This document shows positions 44,772 to 53,165 of a DNA stretch of 64,000 nt, piece by piece. Position numbers and translations under genes: made by a program. Source of the DNA: Hyphomicrobium sp. GTDB lineage: Bacteria > Pseudomonadota > Alphaproteobacteria > Rhizobiales > Hyphomicrobiaceae. The notes below the pieces were generated by a model. That model searched no databases, was not told the DNA's origin, and saw only the letters and a list, made by a program, of their open reading frames with translations. The DNA lies in NCBI GenBank assembly GCA_002928515.1, contig PERI01000006.1, positions 85,670 through 149,669 on the forward strand, in the 5' to 3' direction. Numbering within the stretch: the stretch's first letter is position 1; the number at the start of each line of letters is the position of its first letter.

Positions 44772-45677
44772 TCAATGCGTGCGGCGGCCCATATAATTTG
44801 CAGCATCGATCAGTGGTTGCGTCCTTGCGCTGAAGCGTTCGAGTGCGGCAATGGCTTGATCTATCGCTTGGTCAAGGTGGTGTCGCGCTTCGGTCACGCC
44901 AAACAACGACACCAATGTTGCTTTACCGGCGGCTGCATCTTTACCGGTTGCTTTACCGACCTCTTCAGTTTGTCCTTCTGCATCCAACAAGTCGTCGCTG
45001 ATCTGGAATGCAAATCCGAGGGCATCGCCATAAATTTTTAGGGCCTTTACGTCTTCGGGTGAGGCCTTTCCAAGGATGGCACCCAACTCACATGCCACCG
45101 CAATGAGCTTTCCCGTCTTCATCGCTTGCAGGCGCGTGATGTGGGCGATGTCGCCGTGTGGACCGACTTGCAGTTTGTCTGCTTCGAGGTCGAGGATTTG
45201 GCCGCCAACCATACCTCCGGCTCCACCTGCACAACTCAGGGCGAGAACCAGTTCGGCTCGTATTGTTGGATTGTCATGCCCCGTGGGGGCACTCAAAATT
45301 TCAAAAGCCAGAGATTGAAGTGCGTCGCCAGCTAGAACGGCCGTCCATTCATCATACGCCTTCCAGACCGTGGGTCGACCACGACGGAGTTCATCATTGT
45401 CCATGCATGGCAAATCGTCGTGGACCAGAGAATAACAGTGGATCAATTCGACAGCACAGGCTGCGGTCTGAGCAAACGAAGGCTCAACTCCAAAAAGCGC
45501 TGCACTTTGAAGGGTTAAGAAGGGGCGGAAGCGCTTTCCGCCACCTAGAACCGCGTGACGCATCGCAGACACAAGTCGCGGAGGCGTGCCGCGATCCGTT
45601 TCACGGTCCAAAATCCGACTGAGTTCGGCGTCGATATGGGTTGCGGCATTGCCAAGTAAGACTGGAAATGGCGACAT
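44772..45677 (-). CDS. ispA: Polyprenyl (farnesyl/geranylgeranyl) diphosphate synthase
   Basis: 301 residues. First aspartate-rich motif in YSLVHDDLPCMDNDELRRG, second in FQISDDLLDAEGQ. It makes C15 or C20 prenyl diphosphates from IPP and DMAPP in the cytosol; the size of the pocket residues upstream of the first motif cannot settle C15 versus C20. ATG at 45677. Divergent from mtgA. Confidence 0.93.
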   Translation of the reverse strand: MSPFPVLLGNAATHIDAELSRILDRETDRGTPPRLVSAMRHAVLGGGKRFRPFLTLQSAALFGVEPSFAQTAACAVELIHCYSLVHDDLPCMDNDELRRGRPTVWKAYDEWTAVLAGDALQSLAFEILSAPTGHDNPTIRAELVLALSCAGGAGGMVGGQILDLEADKLQVGPHGDIAHITRLQAMKTGKLIAVACELGAILGKASPEDVKALKIYGDALGFAFQISDDLLDAEGQTEEVGKATGKDAAAGKATLVSLFGVTEARHHLDQAIDQAIAALERFSARTQPLIDAANYMGRRTH

Positions 45678-45798
45678 TGCCTTAACCTCTCGCTACAAAT
45701 TTCGTGCCGACATCAACCCACGTGCCATTGTGTTGAACACGAGGTTCCGCCATATCGCATCGCCAGATCCAATTCGCAAAGCGACTGATCATACTTTT

Positions 45799-47103
45799 AT
45801 GACACCGATTGACGAAACATCTGACAACGAGGGTGCTGTGCTGCCGGAGGTGTGCGAGCGAACCCAGCCCGGCCAGCCGTCTGATAAGCTCAGAACTGCA
45901 GATACTGTTTCAGATGAGAGAGAATTATATTCGGTGCTCCTCAATCCGCCGCGTCCCATGATGCCTTCCGCGTTTATTGCTGTATCGCGAGCTGTGACCG
46001 ATTTTCCAGTTCCTCGACCGTTAGCTCCATCGGACTATGGTTTGCCGGACGCGATCGAAGATGCGGGGCACAATGTGTCCGCTCCGATTGGTTCAGAGCC
46101 AATTCAAGATCGGGTTTCTGAAATTGATGATGCAACGGTCGTCGAGCATTCTGAAATTGCATCTGCGGTTGAGTTGAAGCGAGAACCAGAACCAGAGTTA
46201 GAACCTAAGATCGCAACGAGCGCTATCTCAATAGACGACCAAGCGACCTCTGCCGCGCATGTGGATGCTGTCGCGACATTTGAAAATACAGAGCCCACGC
46301 GGCGGGGCCTTTTGCCAGACGTACCTGCCCAGTCTCAAGACCGCTCTTGGATAACTTTTACGAAGAAAATCGCCAAGATTGCAGTCGGTGTCGCTGCTGT
46401 TTGGCTGGCCGCGATTGTCGTGTTGATTTTTGCCTATCGCTTTATCGATCCGCCTTTGTCGTCTCTGATGGTTCAACAAAGATTGTCGGGGCAGGAGATC
46501 ACCCAAGATTGGGTGCCGTTAGAACTGATTTCTAACAACGTTGTGCGGGCCGTTATGTTGTCTGAAGATGGCCGGTTTTGTCAGCACAGCGGCGTCGATT
46601 TTGAGGAAATGCAAAACGCCATTGAACGTGCAGGCGATGGGACGCCACGAGGTGCCAGTACCATTTCGATGCAGGTGATTAAAAATCTGTTCTTATGGCC
46701 ATCACGCAGCTATGTGCGCAAAGTCATCGAAATTCCGATGACGTGGCTGATGGAATTGGTCTGGCCCAAGCGCCGGATTATGGAAGTGTATTTGAATATC
46801 GCAGAATGGGGACCTGGCATTTTTGGTGTCGAGGCCGCGTCACAATTTCATTTCAATAAATCGGCAAACCGCTTGAACGAGCGCGAAGCCGCGCGCTTGG
46901 CTGTCGCCTTGCCCAATCCTATGCTGCGCGATGCGGGCGATCCAGGACCTAAAACACGTCGGCTTGCCAGCGATATTCAGGCACGTATGCGAGCCGCATA
47001 TTTGGGACAAACGGCGTGCGTTAAGGTCGAGCGGCGGTTTCAGATTGAGCGCGATAATCCCGCTGATAACGGTTGGCGGCCAGTTGTGCGGCAGTCTGGT
47101 TAA
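45799..47103 (+). CDS. mtgA: Monofunctional peptidoglycan glycosyltransferase with long N-terminal extension
   Basis: 434 residues. The C-terminal 235 match MtgA: a membrane anchor (KIAVGVAAVWLAAIVVLIF), then MLSEDGRFCQHSGVDFEEMQ (catalytic Glu), ASTISMQVIKNLFLWPSRSY, PMTWLMELVWPKRRIMEVYL and NIAEWGPGIFGVEAAS. The N-terminal about 190 residues are acidic, proline/glutamate-rich and probably disordered in the cytoplasm. That is unusual, since MtgA is normally 220-245 residues. ATG at 45799 is the first in the protein-like region. Confidence 0.9.
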   Translation: MTPIDETSDNEGAVLPEVCERTQPGQPSDKLRTADTVSDERELYSVLLNPPRPMMPSAFIAVSRAVTDFPVPRPLAPSDYGLPDAIEDAGHNVSAPIGSEPIQDRVSEIDDATVVEHSEIASAVELKREPEPELEPKIATSAISIDDQATSAAHVDAVATFENTEPTRRGLLPDVPAQSQDRSWITFTKKIAKIAVGVAAVWLAAIVVLIFAYRFIDPPLSSLMVQQRLSGQEITQDWVPLELISNNVVRAVMLSEDGRFCQHSGVDFEEMQNAIERAGDGTPRGASTISMQVIKNLFLWPSRSYVRKVIEIPMTWLMELVWPKRRIMEVYLNIAEWGPGIFGVEAASQFHFNKSANRLNEREAARLAVALPNPMLRDAGDPGPKTRRLASDIQARMRAAYLGQTACVKVERRFQIERDNPADNGWRPVVRQSG

Positions 47104-47339
47104 GTCACCTGGCGGCAGATTGCCCAAATTGGCTCATAAGGGGCCTATGCAGGACTAGCATTTCCCTGTTTTTGTGCGTATAAGCCGCGGAACTTGGTCT
47201 TTCGGGCCGCTTCGGGCGGTGCTAAAACCAGCAGACCTTCTAAGAAGAATTTGGCGCCTAATCCGCCTTTGTGGTGGGCCGCAGGTCTTGCGGTTATCGA
47301 ACATTTGGCTAGGGCAGCCTTCGAATTGGAGCACGTAAG

Positions 47340-47525
47340 ATGGCAGTTCCACGCAGTAAAATGTCACCGATGAAGCGCGGGCAGCGTCGTTCACACGATG
47401 CGCTCACGGCACCGGCATACGTCGAAGACAAAGAGAGTGGCGAGCGTCGCCGTCCGCATCACATCGATCTGAAGTCGGGTAAGTATCGCGGCCGCCAGAT
47501 TTTGCCGGCGAAGACAGACGCGTAA
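47340..47525 (+). CDS. rpmF: 50S ribosomal protein L32
   Basis: 61 residues: [20 protein letters not shown] with the usual [16 protein letters not shown] end. The zinc-binding cysteines of some L32 proteins are absent, as is normal in this lineage. Ends in a terminator at 47593. Confidence 0.97.
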   Translation: MAVPRSKMSPMKRGQRRSHDALTAPAYVEDKESGERRRPHHIDLKSGKYRGRQILPAKTDA

Positions 47526-47592
47526 TCTTTCGACTGGCACCATATCTCTCGATAGCTGTGCCCTGCTTTGAAAGTATGACAAAACAATGAGC

Positions 47593-47619
47593 AAAGCCGG
47601 GCCTTTGGGCACCGGCTTT
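47593..47619 (+). terminator. Rho-independent terminator after rpmF
   Basis: AAAGCCGG pairs with CCGGCTTT across an 11-base loop and is followed by TGTGTTTTG. It ends the rpmF transcript. Confidence 0.75.
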
Positions 47620-47721
47620 TGTGTTTTGTACACGCGTCTTAGCTTGGCAAATCGGGGGTAGCGTGTCACAACGGCGCCCGTGCCCGTACCACTGGGCCTA
47701 GTCTCGACAGGAGAGTGCACC

Positions 47722-48126
47722 ATGTCGCTCAGAGCCATTCCGCTCTTGGTCATCGCCTTCATCTTCTACAACTTGGTCGCAATGTCGTTTGGCATCGAGG
47801 GCCTTAACAACGCGATCTTCTCAACCACGCTGCTCAGCGGTGGTACATGGACATTTACCTGGGGTGACATGATCTTGCTGATCACGCTCTTTCTTTTGTT
47901 CATTGAAATTGTGAAGTCGACATTCACTTCGACATCGACGCTCATCGATCATGCTCTTTCGATGGTGGTCTTTATCGCCATCTTGGTCGAGTTCTTAGTG
48001 GTTCCGCAGGCTGCAACGTCCGTGTTCTTCCTCGTTTTGGTTGCATCGCTGATCGATGTGATTGCGGGTTATACGATCGGTATTCGTGTGGCACGCCGCG
48101 ATCTCAATATCGGTGCCGATCAATAA
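47722..48126 (+). CDS. Four-helix inner-membrane protein, unknown function
   Basis: 134 residues, almost all hydrophobic. Helices lie around IPLLVIAFIFYNLVAMSF, DMILLITLFLLFIEIV, HALSMVVFIAILVEFLVV and FFLVLVASLIDVIAGYT, with RVARRDLN as a basic end. Common in alphaproteobacteria as an uncharacterised protein. ATG at 47722 follows AGGAGAG. A strong terminator follows. Confidence 0.75.
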   Translation: MSLRAIPLLVIAFIFYNLVAMSFGIEGLNNAIFSTTLLSGGTWTFTWGDMILLITLFLLFIEIVKSTFTSTSTLIDHALSMVVFIAILVEFLVVPQAATSVFFLVLVASLIDVIAGYTIGIRVARRDLNIGADQ

Positions 48127-48158
48127 ATCGGCGACCGCGTTACTCTTTCGTACTGACA

Positions 48159-48182
48159 ACAGCCAGCCTTCGGGCTGGCTGT
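48159..48182 (+). terminator. Rho-independent terminator after the four-helix gene
   Basis: Perfect 10-base stem ACAGCCAGCC / GGCTGGCTGT with a TTCG tetraloop and a short T stretch. Confidence 0.85.
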
Positions 48183-48330
48183 TTGCATTTCATTAACCAA
48201 TATGTCGTTTGCCGAACCAAAGGATTTAAAGGTTCTTAGGAAATTCCAACTAATTTGATCTTCAAGATATCAAAGTCGTAGAGCGTGCCGGCAACGATGC
48301 CGGAGACGCTGGTCCAATCGAGGTCAGCAC

Positions 48331-50106
48331 GTGGCTTCCCCGTCTCTTGTGCCGGAACGTATTGCTCGTGCTGATGATCCCACATCACCGGCTGAGGATC
48401 ATGTTGCTTTTGGGCTCGATCGCCGAAACATTTCCGATGTTCTCGATAGCGTCGAGTCATTATCCGATATCGAAGAAACGTCTTATGCTTGGAATTTGCG
48501 CACCGATCATATTGATTGGGAACCGAACGCGATGAGCGTTTTGGGAATTTCCGATCCTGCAAAAATTGCGACGGGTCATGCCTTCCAGTCCCTTATTGTG
48601 CATGAACATGTCAATCGTCGCTCAGAAGCGATCTTTGGAAAGGTTTCCAGCGAGCGTGTTCGTGGCGTTCCCTATCGCACCCAATATCGATTGATCCCTA
48701 ACGCCAGCACGGTCCATGACTCCTTTCACTTGGAAGATCAGGGTCGATGGTGGCCAGGTGTTGATGGCAGACCTGAATATGCGCAAGGCGTTCTACGCGT
48801 TACCAACGCTCACTATATGCAAGAGCAGCGCTGCCTTCATGCCGCTGATTTTGACGAGCTCACCGGACAACTCAATCGGATCAGACTGACTCAGGCTTTG
48901 GCCAGTGTTTTAGAGACTGCCATTTCTGACAAAACTACTTGTGGCTTGCTGATTGTCGCAATCAACAATCTGGGCATCATTAACAGCACCTACGGTTTTG
49001 ATGCCGGTGATGAAGCTATCACAGCGGTCGGGCGACGTATGAATGCCAAGCTGCGTGAGACCGATGTGTTGGGCCGATACGCATCCAATAAGTTTGCTGT
49101 CGTCATGAAAGATTGTGGGCCAGGTGCCCTTCGCCTTGGTGCCGAGCGCTTTATGAAAGCGGTGCGCGATCATTCTATTTCGACATCGGTCGGACCACTG
49201 GCTATTACTGTATCAGTCGGTGGCGTCGTAATTCCTGACCAGGCCACGACCGTTCAACAATCTATCGATTGCGCTTTGCGGGCATTGGATCGTGCCAAAA
49301 GCAAGCGCTTTGAATGTTTTATGCCGTACGAGATCAACACGGACATTGATTTTGCTCGTCATCGGTCGAAAGCAATTGCAGACGATGTGATCGCAGCCAT
49401 CGATAATCACCGAATGCAGCTTGCGCTTCAGCCATTGGTGAATGCCAAGACCGGTCAGCCCGAAATCTATGAATGCTTGCTGCGCATGAAAAATAGTTCA
49501 GGCCAGGTTGTTTCAGCGGGCGAATTCATCCCGATTGCGGAACAACTGGGATTGTCACGACTTGTCGATCGTCGCACGCTTGAACTTGCTGTTGAACTTT
49601 TGAAACAACATCAAGATATGACGTTGTCGATCAACGTATCTGGGCTCACGTGTACGGATCATGCGTGGCTGTTGGCGCTGCAGAAACTTACTGGTATGCG
49701 GCGAGATATTCTAAGCCGCATAATTATCGAGATTACGGAGACGGCCGCGCTCCAAGATATCGATCAGTCGATCAACTTTGTAGATATGCTAAAGGACTTA
49801 GGCTGCCGGGTGGCCATTGACGACTTTGGCGCGGGATATACGTCGTTTAAGAATTTGAAGTTGCTCAACGTTGATATGGTCAAGATCGACGGGGCTTTTG
49901 TGAAGAATCTGGCCGAAGACGCAAGCGATCAAATGTTTATCAAAACAATGATCGAGCTTGCGAAGAATTTTGGCATGGAGACGGTTGCAGAGTGGGTGGG
50001 TGATGAGAAAACCATCGAACTGCTCACAGATGCCGGCATAACCTATCTGCAAGGTTTTCATTACGGTCAGCCGTTTGCAGCTGAAGACTACAAACCAGGC
50101 ACATAA
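48331..50106 (+). CDS. PAS-like/GGDEF/EAL protein, likely c-di-GMP phosphodiesterase
   Basis: 591 residues. The N-terminal sensor (residues about 45-165) is PAS-like: SYAWNLRTDHIDWEPNAMSV with LGISDP. The GGDEF domain (about 175-335) has DELTGQLNRIRL, but its signature is YASNKF instead of GGDEF, so it should lack cyclase activity. The EAL domain (about 350-580) has ECLLRM in place of EALLRW, and it keeps SINVSG, IIIEITET, AIDDFGAGYTSF, VKIDGAFV, VAEWVGDE and YLQGF. All expected catalytic acidic residues remain, so it is probably a phosphodiesterase regulated by the degenerate GGDEF domain. GTG start after GAGG. Confidence 0.85.
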   Translation: MASPSLVPERIARADDPTSPAEDHVAFGLDRRNISDVLDSVESLSDIEETSYAWNLRTDHIDWEPNAMSVLGISDPAKIATGHAFQSLIVHEHVNRRSEAIFGKVSSERVRGVPYRTQYRLIPNASTVHDSFHLEDQGRWWPGVDGRPEYAQGVLRVTNAHYMQEQRCLHAADFDELTGQLNRIRLTQALASVLETAISDKTTCGLLIVAINNLGIINSTYGFDAGDEAITAVGRRMNAKLRETDVLGRYASNKFAVVMKDCGPGALRLGAERFMKAVRDHSISTSVGPLAITVSVGGVVIPDQATTVQQSIDCALRALDRAKSKRFECFMPYEINTDIDFARHRSKAIADDVIAAIDNHRMQLALQPLVNAKTGQPEIYECLLRMKNSSGQVVSAGEFIPIAEQLGLSRLVDRRTLELAVELLKQHQDMTLSINVSGLTCTDHAWLLALQKLTGMRRDILSRIIIEITETAALQDIDQSINFVDMLKDLGCRVAIDDFGAGYTSFKNLKLLNVDMVKIDGAFVKNLAEDASDQMFIKTMIELAKNFGMETVAEWVGDEKTIELLTDAGITYLQGFHYGQPFAAEDYKPGT

Positions 50107-50157
50107 AAATCGCCGCGCCTTATCAGAGCGTCGTGGTGGCTAACTTACGCTAGACCA

Positions 50158-50808
50158 TTATCTGGTCTGCGATAGTTTTTCGATTTTCTGTTGCATGGCT
50201 GAAAGTTGCGCTTTCAGATCGCTTAGCTCATCTCGGGGTGGCGTCGTCGTTTGGCCTGAAGGCTTTGCAGACTCTTCAGTCGTCGTCGTTGCACCCGCAG
50301 GCTTGGCTGGGCCATTCGGTCCACTTGGACCAAACGATGTCCACATCGTCATAGCTTGTTCGAACATCGCCATGTTTTGACGGGCTTGCTTTTGATAGAA
50401 ATCAAATGCCACCGTTGGATTGGTAAAGGCTGATGCAAATTGCTCGCGGAAACGCACCTGTTCCTTGGCAAAATTTTCTAAGCTGAATTGCAAATAGCTC
50501 GGTACCATGCGGGCGATACTGTCATCGTAGAAGCGAATGAGCTGGCGCAAGAATGGAATTGGCAACAAGGCTTGCCCGCCTTCGCGGCTTTCTTGCTCGA
50601 CGATGATTTGCGTCAGAACGGCGTGGGTCAGGTCATCACCGTTTTTGGCGTCGTAGACAACGAAGTCACGGTCGCCGCGCACCATTTTCGCGAGATCCTC
50701 GAGCGTTACATACGTGCTCGTCTCGGTATTATACAGTCGCCGGTTCGCATATTTCTTGACGACGACGGCTTCGCGTTTGGGAGCTTGGGCTTCTGCGTTG
50801 CTCAGCAT
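50158..50808 (-). CDS. phaR: Polyhydroxyalkanoate synthesis repressor PhaR
   Basis: 216 residues from ATG 50808. The N-terminal PHB/PHA accumulation regulator DNA-binding domain reads VVVKKYANRRLYNTETSTYV, TLEDLAKMVRGDRDFVVYDA and KNGDDLTHAVLTQIIVEQES. The accumulation domain around LRQLIRFYDDSIARMVPSYL follows, and the C-terminus is proline/threonine-rich with a coiled coil (DLKAQLSAMQQKIEKLSQ). PhaR represses phasin genes and itself and binds PHB. It sits divergent from phaA. Confidence 0.95.
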   Translation of the reverse strand: MLSNAEAQAPKREAVVVKKYANRRLYNTETSTYVTLEDLAKMVRGDRDFVVYDAKNGDDLTHAVLTQIIVEQESREGGQALLPIPFLRQLIRFYDDSIARMVPSYLQFSLENFAKEQVRFREQFASAFTNPTVAFDFYQKQARQNMAMFEQAMTMWTSFGPSGPNGPAKPAGATTTTEESAKPSGQTTTPPRDELSDLKAQLSAMQQKIEKLSQTR

Positions 50809-51057
50809 CGCTAGTGGTTCTCTTTCGGCGATAGTTGCTGCACTGCGGCAGCGTACCACACTGAAGGGCCAGCCCGCCAGACCATTCTGACCCAATTTTA
50901 AGCAGGGTTAGGCAACAGGTCGCAATTGCCGAAAAATGGGACGCGCTGCAATGTGAATTTATTGTAGGGTTTGCCATAAGCCGCGATAATCGTGGCTCCA
51001 CACCGACGAAAATCATAAGCCGAAAAACATAATATTCGCGCCCAGGGAGGGGCTTCA

Positions 51058-52248
51058 ATGAGCCAGGATGCTACCACAATCGTGATTGCCAGTGCCGCCC
51101 GCACGCCGGTCGGATCGTTCAATGGATCTCTGGCGAGCCTCCCGGCACATAAACTAGGTGAGGTCGCTATCCGCGCAGCGCTGCAACGCGCAAACGTTCA
51201 GCCCGGTGATGTCTCAGAGGTGATCCTCGGCCAAGTTTTGACGGCGGGCCAGGGCCAAGGGCCTGCACGGCAGGCATCGGTTGCGGCGGGCATTCCCGTC
51301 GATGCTCCAGCATGGAGCATCAATCAGATTTGTGGATCGGGCCTGCGCGCTGTAGCGCTTGGGATGCAGCAGATCGCCACGGGATCGGCGACGATTGTCG
51401 TTGCTGGCGGTCAAGAGAGTATGAGCCAGTCCGCTCACGCCGCACACATGCGCGATGGCACCAAAATGGGCGACATCAAATTCGTCGATACCATGGTGAA
51501 AGACGGTCTATGGGACGCGTTCAATAACTATCACATGGGTACGACGGCAGAGAACGTCGCGCGCCAATGGCAGATCACGCGCGAAGATCAGGACAAATTT
51601 GCAGTTGCTTCGCAGAACAAAGCTGAAGCGGCAAAGAAAGCTGGTAAGTTCAAGGATGAGATCGCGCCAGTTACCATCAAGGGTAAGAAGGGTGACACCG
51701 TTGTCGATACCGATGAATACATCAAAGACGGCACGACCATCGAGGGTGTCTCGAAACTGCGTCCGGCTTTCGATCCCAAAGAAGGCACCGTAACTGCGGC
51801 TAACGCATCCGGTATCAACGATGGCGCGGCTGTTGTTGTGCTGATGACGGCAGAGGAAGCCAAGAAGCGCGGAATTACCCCATTAGCGCGCATCGTGTCG
51901 TGGGCAACGACAGGTGTGGATCCTTCCATCATGGGTACCGGCCCTATTTCGGCTTCCAAGAAAGCTCTCGAAAAGGCGGGTTGGACCATTGCCGATCTGG
52001 ATTTGATCGAAGCCAACGAAGCGTTCGCGGCACAAGCTCTTGCCGTTAACAAGGGTCTGGGTTGGGATGCTGATAAGGTCAACGTCAACGGTGGTGCGAT
52101 CGCTATCGGTCATCCGATCGGTGCATCGGGTGCACGCATTCTGAATACGCTGCTGTTTGAAATGCAGCGTCGCGATGCCAAGAAAGGCTTGGCAACTTTA
52201 TGCATCGGTGGCGGTATGGGTGTTGCACTCTGCGTTGCACGCGACTAA
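51058..52248 (+). CDS. phaA: Acetyl-CoA acetyltransferase (thiolase)
   Basis: 396 residues. Nucleophile cysteine in [31 protein letters not shown]-type loop, [17 protein letters not shown] with the catalytic His, and the second Cys in [13 protein letters not shown]. It condenses two acetyl-CoA into acetoacetyl-CoA, the first step of PHB synthesis. It also feeds the ethylmalonyl-CoA pathway via PhaB and crotonyl-CoA. ATG follows GGGAGGGG. Confidence 0.96.
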   Translation: MSQDATTIVIASAARTPVGSFNGSLASLPAHKLGEVAIRAALQRANVQPGDVSEVILGQVLTAGQGQGPARQASVAAGIPVDAPAWSINQICGSGLRAVALGMQQIATGSATIVVAGGQESMSQSAHAAHMRDGTKMGDIKFVDTMVKDGLWDAFNNYHMGTTAENVARQWQITREDQDKFAVASQNKAEAAKKAGKFKDEIAPVTIKGKKGDTVVDTDEYIKDGTTIEGVSKLRPAFDPKEGTVTAANASGINDGAAVVVLMTAEEAKKRGITPLARIVSWATTGVDPSIMGTGPISASKKALEKAGWTIADLDLIEANEAFAAQALAVNKGLGWDADKVNVNGGAIAIGHPIGASGARILNTLLFEMQRRDAKKGLATLCIGGGMGVALCVARD

Positions 52249-52269
52249 GCGCCGATCATCTTTAGCATT

Positions 52270-52299
52270 GCAGCAGCTCATTAGGGCTGCTGCTTTTTT
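52270..52299 (+). terminator. Rho-independent terminator between phaA and phaB
   Basis: GCAGCAGC pairs with GCTGCTGC around an 8-base loop, then TTTTTT. phaB is thus at least partly transcribed from its own promoter or by read-through. Confidence 0.85.
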
Positions 52300-52362
52300 C
52301 ACTTCACGTCACACCGCGGAACGGGCAACAAGCCCCACATAAAAATATAGGGAGAGAACACT

Positions 52363-53088
52363 ATGGCACGAGTTGCCCTTGTCACTGGCGGTACGCGCGG
52401 CATCGGTCACGCAATTTCTTTGGCATTGAAGAGCGCTGGATATCGCGTGGCTGCGAGCTATGCGGGTAACGATGCGGCTGCTCAGCAGTTTCAGGCTGAA
52501 ACAGGCATCCCGGTATATAAATTCGACGTGGCGAGCTTTGAAGCTTGTGAATCGGCCATTAAGCAGATCGAAACGGCTGTTGGTCCTATCGACGTGCTCG
52601 TCAACAATGCCGGCATCACGCGCGATGGCATGTTCCACAAAATGACCAAGCAGCAGTGGGACGAAGTTATCGGCACCAATCTCAATGGACTTTTCAACGT
52701 CACCCGACAGGTTTGGGAAGGTATGCGCGCACGCAAGTTCGGTCGCGTCATCAATATATCGTCGATCAACGGGCAAAAGGGCCAGATGGGCCAAGTCAAT
52801 TACTCGGCTTCAAAGGCTGGTGACATCGGCTTCACAAAAGCACTGGCGCAAGAAGGCGCACGGGCAGGTATCACCGTTAACGTGATTTGCCCGGGCTATA
52901 TCGCGACTGAGATGGTCAAAGCTATTGCGCCAGACGTGCTCGAAAAATCTATTCTGCCGCAAATTCCTGTTGGTCGCTTGGGTGAGCCGAGCGAGATCGC
53001 CCGTGCTGTCGTTTTCCTGGCATCGGATGATGCGGGCTTCATTACAGGGTCCACGTTGACAGCCAACGGCGGTCAGTACTTCGCTTAA
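52363..53088 (+). CDS. phaB: Acetoacetyl-CoA reductase
   Basis: 241 residues. NADPH loop TGGTRGIGHAIS, NNAGITRDGMFHKM, catalytic Ser in INISSINGQKGQMGQVNYSA with Tyr and Lys, and PGYIATEMVKAIAPDVL. It reduces acetoacetyl-CoA to (R)-3-hydroxybutyryl-CoA for PHB. Together with phaA and ccrA it supplies carbon to storage and to C2 assimilation. ATG follows GGAGAG. Confidence 0.95.
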   Translation: MARVALVTGGTRGIGHAISLALKSAGYRVAASYAGNDAAAQQFQAETGIPVYKFDVASFEACESAIKQIETAVGPIDVLVNNAGITRDGMFHKMTKQQWDEVIGTNLNGLFNVTRQVWEGMRARKFGRVINISSINGQKGQMGQVNYSASKAGDIGFTKALAQEGARAGITVNVICPGYIATEMVKAIAPDVLEKSILPQIPVGRLGEPSEIARAVVFLASDDAGFITGSTLTANGGQYFA

Positions 53089-53110
53089 ATCTTTGAAGCG
53101 TTTTAATGCG

Positions 53111-53140
53111 AAAGCCCCGGCCAATATTCGCCGGGGCTTT
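53111..53140. terminator. Bidirectional rho-independent terminator
   Basis: Perfect 11-base stem AAAGCCCCGGC / GCCGGGGCTTT with an 8-base loop, T-rich on the right and A-rich on the left. It lies between phaB and the convergent NYN gene. Confidence 0.9.
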
Positions 53141-53165
53141 TTCTTTGAGGTTGAGACTTGATCGA

